Assembly (NCBI RefSeq): GCF_013179735.1
Contig: NZ_JABMEG010000001.1
Coordinates: 496,001-560,000, forward strand
Source: Permianibacter fluminis
GTDB taxonomy: Bacteria > Pseudomonadota > Gammaproteobacteria > Enterobacterales > Permianibacteraceae
Direction: 5' to 3'
DNA: 64,000 nucleotides
Shown here: piece by piece, positions 59,516 to 64,000 of the stretch
Layout: every line of letters begins with the position of its first letter
Numbering within the stretch: position 1 is the stretch's first letter
Notes under the pieces: generated by a model
What the model was told of the DNA's origin: nothing
Databases searched by the model: none
The model's input: the letters and a program-made list of their open reading frames with translations, nothing else
Translations under genes and position numbers: made by a program

Positions 59516-62071
59516 ATGTGGATTCCGGGATACCGCATCGTCCGTACACTGGGTGAAGGCGGCATGGCCACGGTTTATCTGGCCGTACAAGAAAATTTCG
59601 AGCGCGAAGTCGCGCTCAAGATCATGTCGCCGCAGCTCGCGCGCGGCGACAGCTCCTATGGCGAACGCTTCATTCGCGAAGCCCGCATCGTCGCCCAGCT
59701 CAATCATCCGCATATCGTCGCGGTCTATGACGTCGGCGTCCACGACGGCCAGCATTATCTGGCCATGGAATACGTTCCCGGCAGCGATCTGAAACTGAAG
59801 CGGCTGGACCTGTCGCTGGCGCAGACGCTGAGCGCGGTCAAACAAATCGCACTGGCGCTCGAGTACGCGCACAAAAAAGGTTATGTCCACCGCGACATCA
59901 AACCGGAAAATGTGCTGCTGAACGAAGACAACAGCCGTGCCGTGCTGACCGATTTCGGTATTGCCCGGCCATCCGGTGTCGAAGGCGGCCTGACCCAGAC
60001 CGGCACCGCCATCGGCACGCCGAGTTACATGAGCCCGGAACAAGCGCTCGGCAAGCCGCTCGATCACCGCACCGATTTGTATAGCCTCGGCGTAGTGCTG
60101 TATTTCCTGCTGGTCGGTGAAGTGCCGTTCACCGCCGACTCGGCCGTCGCCGTTGGCATCAAGCACGCCGTCGAACCGGTGCCGCGGCTGCCGGCCGCGC
60201 TGATGCCGTTCCAGCTGATCATCGACAAAGCCCTGGCCAAGGCCGCTGACAAACGTTTTCAAACCGGCGCCGAATTTGCCCACGCGCTGGATGAGCTGAT
60301 CACGAAACTGAACAGCGAACTCGAGCAAGCCTGGCGGGCGCAGCTTCACGCCATGGCCGGTGCGGAAAAAGCCGCCCCGGCCGCGACCATCATCAGCGGC
60401 GCCAATCCGACCATTGCCCCGCCGACGCGGACACCTGCCGGAACACCATCCGCGGCAGCGCATTCATCAGGAAACCCGTCAGCAGCAATGTCTGTAGCAA
60501 GGTCACCCGCAACGCCGACGATCGTCGGCGAAGCGGCGCTAGTGGCACACGCAATTGATCGCCCCGGTGGGCAGGCGCGCGCACGATCGGTGCTGCAAAC
60601 ACCGGCGCAGCCCGCGGCAAAATCCGGCAAAGGTCTGTTGATTGCGCTGACGCTGGTGCTGGTTGCCGCTGGCGCCGCTGGCTGGCTCTGGTACCAACAA
60701 AAATCCGCCGTTGCCACCGATGCGACCGCTGCAAGCAACAGCAAACCTGCGGCGACGAATGATCAAACCGTCACCGTGCCGGTCAGTAATCCCACGACTG
60801 CCGAAAACGGCAGCGGTAGCGATGCCGGCAACCTCACGGGCAGCAACACGGCCACGGAAACAAACGCAGCACCAACCGAGCCGGCAAGCGACGCGACCAA
60901 CACCAGCAGCAGCACCAATACCAACACCAATGCCGGCGACGTCGCCAATGCGCCGACTCAGGCACCGGTGAGCGAAGCCAAACCGGAGCCGGTCGCTGCT
61001 GAACCCGGCCCCAGCATACCGGCCGTTGCCGAAACCGCGCCGGCGAGCGAACCGGTTGCTGCTGATCCGAAAGCCGAAGCTCTTCGCAAACTGCTCGCCG
61101 ATGCCGACAAGCGCCTGAAGGCCGGCAAGCTGATCGAACCGGCCAATGACAATGCCGAAGCGCTGTATCAGCAGGCACTAAAACTCGACAACAAAAATGC
61201 CGCCGCCAAAGACGGCCTGAAAAATGTCGGCACCGCGCTGGCGAAACAAGGCATCGATGCCAGCAAAGCCGGCGACGGTCTACGCGCCACCATGTTGTAT
61301 GAGCGCGCTGTTGTACTGGCACCGAAAGCGCGCGACGTGCAGCTGCTCAAACAACGGCTGGACGGCGCCGCGCGTGCCGAACAAGCCAAGCCGCTGCTCG
61401 CCAAGGCCAAACAATATGAGACCGCCGGCGCCCTGATCACACCGGCCAATGCCAATGCCTACGATCTGTACAAACAAGCGCAGAAAATCGATCCGGCCAG
61501 CACGCTGGCACTGGCCGGTTTGTCGCAAGTGGAAGTGAAGCTGGCCGATGAAATCGAACGGCTCTGGCGCAAGGGCCAGGTTGGCGAAGCCAGTGCGCTG
61601 TATGCCGGCGCCAAAGAGCGTTATCCGGACAGCAAGGACATTGCCGATGCTGGCAAAGCGATTGTCCAGGGCGCCAACCGCAAGCCGAAACCGAAGCCGA
61701 GCGACACGCTGGACGATGAATTGCAACGCCCGGAGATCTTGTCGCTGCGCGTCTCCGGCAATCCGATCAACAGCCTGCCGTCCGATCAACCAACGCTGCT
61801 GGTCATCGGTACCAGTTTGCACGCTGCGTTCACTTACCAGAATTTCAAATCCGGCTCGACCGTGGTCGAAGCAACGCTGTACGACGACAACCACCAGATC
61901 AAACTCGGCAGCAAGAAACTGACGCTGAATTACGACGCCGGCGAACTGCGTTTCCAGATCGACCGGCCGGTCGAAGGCTTCCCGGACGGCGAGTATTTTC
62001 TTGACTTGTTCGCCAACGGCGAGCGACTGTCCAGTCTGCCGTTCAAGATCCAGCGGGCCGATTTGTTCTGA
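59516..62071 (+). CDS. Serine/threonine protein kinase with extracytoplasmic TPR-like region
   Basis: 851 aa. The kinase domain (about 1-270) has the glycine loop LGEGGMATVYLA, VALKIM (Lys), VHRDIKPENVLL (catalytic loop), LTDFGIARP and YMSPEQALG, all intact. A Pro/Ala linker, a membrane helix (about 366-388, LLIALTLVLVAAGAAGWLWY) and a Thr/Asn-rich stretch follow. Then come TPR-like repeats (about 530-720) and a beta-rich C-terminal domain. The layout resembles PpkA-type kinases of type VI secretion threonine-phosphorylation pathways. A TagH-like FHA protein nearby supports that, but the substrate is not shown. Confidence 0.92.
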   Translation: MWIPGYRIVRTLGEGGMATVYLAVQENFEREVALKIMSPQLARGDSSYGERFIREARIVAQLNHPHIVAVYDVGVHDGQHYLAMEYVPGSDLKLKRLDLSLAQTLSAVKQIALALEYAHKKGYVHRDIKPENVLLNEDNSRAVLTDFGIARPSGVEGGLTQTGTAIGTPSYMSPEQALGKPLDHRTDLYSLGVVLYFLLVGEVPFTADSAVAVGIKHAVEPVPRLPAALMPFQLIIDKALAKAADKRFQTGAEFAHALDELITKLNSELEQAWRAQLHAMAGAEKAAPAATIISGANPTIAPPTRTPAGTPSAAAHSSGNPSAAMSVARSPATPTIVGEAALVAHAIDRPGGQARARSVLQTPAQPAAKSGKGLLIALTLVLVAAGAAGWLWYQQKSAVATDATAASNSKPAATNDQTVTVPVSNPTTAENGSGSDAGNLTGSNTATETNAAPTEPASDATNTSSSTNTNTNAGDVANAPTQAPVSEAKPEPVAAEPGPSIPAVAETAPASEPVAADPKAEALRKLLADADKRLKAGKLIEPANDNAEALYQQALKLDNKNAAAKDGLKNVGTALAKQGIDASKAGDGLRATMLYERAVVLAPKARDVQLLKQRLDGAARAEQAKPLLAKAKQYETAGALITPANANAYDLYKQAQKIDPASTLALAGLSQVEVKLADEIERLWRKGQVGEASALYAGAKERYPDSKDIADAGKAIVQGANRKPKPKPSDTLDDELQRPEILSLRVSGNPINSLPSDQPTLLVIGTSLHAAFTYQNFKSGSTVVEATLYDDNHQIKLGSKKLTLNYDAGELRFQIDRPVEGFPDGEYFLDLFANGERLSSLPFKIQRADLF

Positions 62072-62103
62072 TCACGAGCCTCTCGGCGCGGTAACGTCAA
62101 CCG

Positions 62104-62135
62104 ATAAAAAAAGCTCGCACTGGCGAGCTTTTTTT
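62104..62135. terminator. Bidirectional intrinsic terminator
   Basis: AGCTCGC and GCGAGCT pair around ACTG, with an A-run before and a T-run after. It lies between the kinase gene and the convergent gene at 62203. Confidence 0.9.
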
Positions 62136-62202
62136 ATGGCGGCATCATCATGGCTACAGTTCAGTGCAGCCGGCAATGGCGGCGGCAAATTCCGGGATTG
62201 GT

Positions 62203-62910
62203 TCAGCGGCTCAATCGCCGAAAAACCCAAATGGCGAACAAACCAATGCTGCCAAGAATCGCTGACGGTACCCGATTGCGGCTGATCCAGTTGCCATTGA
62301 TCGCCGTCTCGAATGCCTGCAGCGTTTCCGGAACCGGGCCCTGACCGACCACCATCTCAAACGTCAGCGGTTGCATGTTTTCCACCCGCAACACCTCGAT
62401 GGACATCGCGGTCGGATTGTCATCCGGAATCTGGTAGTGACGGATGACGACGAGGTGGCGCAGCGCATCCGGCTCGGCAAGTGCGGTACTGGCCGCGTCA
62501 TCACCGAGCAGTTGACGCAGATCTTCTTCACTGACCGTGATCGGCGTGCCGGCAAACTCCACTTGCAAACCGACGCCCGGTTCCAGATCAGGAATCGCCA
62601 TGTTCGGTGAGTTGATCGTAATGGTGGCATTGCCGAGACTTACCGGCACGCCCTCCGGCGTTGCCGACAATCCGATGCCACCGAGCTTCGCGCTGTCATG
62701 CAGGGCGCCGAGAAAATAGTAGGCAACCCAAACCGGGCCCGCCTTCGGATCGGCCTGAAAGCCAACCGTGCCCGGCAACAACTTGCTTTCGGCAAACGCT
62801 GAAATGTCATCGAGCTTGTAATAGCCGAGCACCCGGGTTTCTGCCGCGCGACCGGGATTCGCTTGCATGGCACACAGGCCAATGAAAAGCAGAACGATAA
62901 CGCGCTTCAC
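62203..62910 (-). CDS. Secreted, tail-anchored protein of unknown function
   Basis: 235 aa with a GTG start (AGGAA upstream) and a signal peptide (cleavage after AMQANPGRA). The middle is beta-rich, and the C-terminus has one helix, SAILGSIGLFAIWVF, ending in RRLSR. The helix plus Arg cluster resembles sorting tails but lacks a PEP or Gly-Gly motif. No family is recognised. Convergent with the kinase, it may belong to the same locus. Confidence 0.72.
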   Translation of the reverse strand: MKRVIVLLFIGLCAMQANPGRAAETRVLGYYKLDDISAFAESKLLPGTVGFQADPKAGPVWVAYYFLGALHDSAKLGGIGLSATPEGVPVSLGNATITINSPNMAIPDLEPGVGLQVEFAGTPITVSEEDLRQLLGDDAASTALAEPDALRHLVVIRHYQIPDDNPTAMSIEVLRVENMQPLTFEMVVGQGPVPETLQAFETAINGNWISRNRVPSAILGSIGLFAIWVFRRLSR

Positions 62911-63001
62911 GCCAAACCATTCCTTGTCAGAATAAACTGTCCGACAGCCACAATAGGTGACGATGATCGGAACGCTGACAGCACACTGTCAATGCCGACC
63001 C

Positions 63002-63982
63002 TTACTTCCGCGCTTTCTGCCGTGCAATCTCTTCGTTGTAGGAGTGCTTGAAATCATCCCAGATGCCGGTGCTGCCGCTCTTCATCATGTCGGCGCCAAG
63101 TTCACCGTGGCGGCTGCAGTAATGATCCCAGAGCGCGGCTTTGCGCAGTGCAGGCAGGAAACCGCCGGAAGTTTCTTTCTCGATGGCGCTGGGTGACAAG
63201 CGCTTGAGTGCGCCGTCGACGGCGCCGTGCAGGCCGGTCAGCATCGCTGCTTCGTGCTGGCGGATATCGGTCATGGCATCGCGGACGGCGCCGACCGGAT
63301 CGACAATGCCGGCAGCGATGGCTTCGCTGGAGAACATCAGGCTCATCATTTCCTGACGGGTGCCGGCGTGTTTGATTGGATTCTTGTCGGTCGCGACCAC
63401 GATGGTGCGGTTGGCGGGGACCAGTTCACTTTTCGATTCGGCCCGTTGCAGCATCAGCCGGCGCAGACCTTCCAGCGCTTCGGCAAGCATTTCGCCGTAC
63501 AGCCGCAATTTTTCTTCTGCTTCGGCACTGCTGTTGGCGCGCAGCGGAAAACCGAGTCCCTGCGACAACATTTGCAGCGCGCGCTGGCTGTCGGCACTGC
63601 CAGCGTCAGCACTGGCCGACGTCTCAGCTTTGACCGCTGGTACCGCCGCTGGTGCGGCAACGATGACTTTCAGCTTGACGCTGAATGGACCGATGGCAAG
63701 GGTATCGCCGTCGTTCAACACCGCAGTTTGGCCGTGTGCGCAGGGCTCACCATTGACCAGCACCGGGTTGACCTGCGACAGCACTTCGAGCACAAATTGA
63801 TCGCCACGGCGGCGGATGCCGGCATGTTGGCGCGAGACGGTGCGCTCCGGATCGTCCAGCACCAGCTGGCATTCCGGCGAGCGACCGATGATGCCGCCGC
63901 TGCCATCGAACCGGGCCAACACACTGCCGGCACTTGCCCCGCCAGCAAACGGTCCCTGCACTGCTTCGAATACCAGTTCCAT
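63002..63982 (-). CDS. tagH: FHA-domain protein, TagH-like (type VI secretion associated)
   Basis: 326 aa. The N-terminal FHA domain (about 1-110) has IIGRSPECQLVLDD, VSRQHAGIRRRG and VNPVLVNGE, the phosphothreonine-binding loops. The C-terminal helical domain (about 170-320, with KHAGTRQEMMSLMF and GGFLPALRKAALWDHY) is that of TagH/Fha proteins of type VI secretion. It should bind proteins phosphorylated by a kinase such as the one at 59516. The start codon is 18 bp from the window edge, so other type VI genes may continue beyond it. Confidence 0.88.
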   Translation of the reverse strand: MELVFEAVQGPFAGGASAGSVLARFDGSGGIIGRSPECQLVLDDPERTVSRQHAGIRRRGDQFVLEVLSQVNPVLVNGEPCAHGQTAVLNDGDTLAIGPFSVKLKVIVAAPAAVPAVKAETSASADAGSADSQRALQMLSQGLGFPLRANSSAEAEEKLRLYGEMLAEALEGLRRLMLQRAESKSELVPANRTIVVATDKNPIKHAGTRQEMMSLMFSSEAIAAGIVDPVGAVRDAMTDIRQHEAAMLTGLHGAVDGALKRLSPSAIEKETSGGFLPALRKAALWDHYCSRHGELGADMMKSGSTGIWDDFKHSYNEEIARQKARK

Positions 63983-64000
63983 ATTGTTTTCTGCCCTCGT

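Noticed and set aside
59516-63982. Complete type VI secretion cluster
   Set aside because: Only the kinase and FHA regulators are visible; no structural tss gene lies in the window.

Overview
The window looks like the chromosome of a free-living gammaproteobacterium of moderately high GC. It carries a Pseudomonas-type Pil-Chp twitching chemosensory cluster. It also holds the conserved gammaproteobacterial blocks gshB-tonB-yqgE-ruvX, pilU-pilT / yggS-proC-yggT-yggU and DUF4426-rsmJ-elbB-rdgB-hemW, and Pseudomonas-like REP palindromes. The genus cannot be fixed from sequence alone. No rRNA, tRNA, CRISPR array, prophage or transposase gene was recognised.

Layout. 1-5926 (minus): pilGHIJK-chpA, cut by the left edge inside chpA. 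6144-11805 (plus): gshB, apbE, tonB-like, yqgE, an unknown membrane protein, ruvX and a further unknown gene. 12045-13652: a membrane EAL phosphodiesterase. 14030-18662: an adaptor, ATPase and two FtsX/MacB-like permeases forming one export operon, ended by a bidirectional terminator. 18701-25787: two small minus-strand genes, the retraction ATPases pilU and pilT, then yggS, an outer-membrane protein, proC, yggT and yggU. 26023-30778: a dynamin-like GTPase, a dCache chemoreceptor and a DUF4426 protein. 30931-34865: rsmJ, elbB, rdgB, hemW and tusA-like. 34918-42772: a periplasmic-TPR GGDEF cyclase, MOSC, DUF1285, VOC, TMEM175-like channel, DUF2780, a SnoaL-like protein and a divergent AsnC-type regulator / asnB pair.

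42773-45383 is an accessory patch: a DUF6988-like gene, a 0.7 kb noncoding element with inverted ends packed with hairpins, and a two-gene unit of a phosphatase-like lipoprotein and a ChrB C-terminal-like protein. 45659-52685 is a secreted metalloprotease island of one M28 and two tandem M4 enzymes, all with a pre-peptidase C-terminal domain and a P domain. The two M4 genes share a conserved leader and a palindromic upstream site at matching spacing. This is the best candidate here for an undescribed regulatory system.

53142-64000 holds an anchored unknown, a DUF885 lipoprotein peptidase, a secreted unknown, a TetR regulator whose operator lies inside its own promoter, an alpha/beta hydrolase, a VOC protein and an SDR protein. 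At the right edge are a Ser/Thr kinase with an extracytoplasmic region, a tail-anchored secreted protein and a TagH-like FHA protein, which suggests type VI secretion signalling whose core genes would lie outside the window.

Together the genes point to a surface-associated lifestyle: type IV pilus motility and its chemosensory control, c-di-GMP turnover, and secretion of protein-degrading enzymes.
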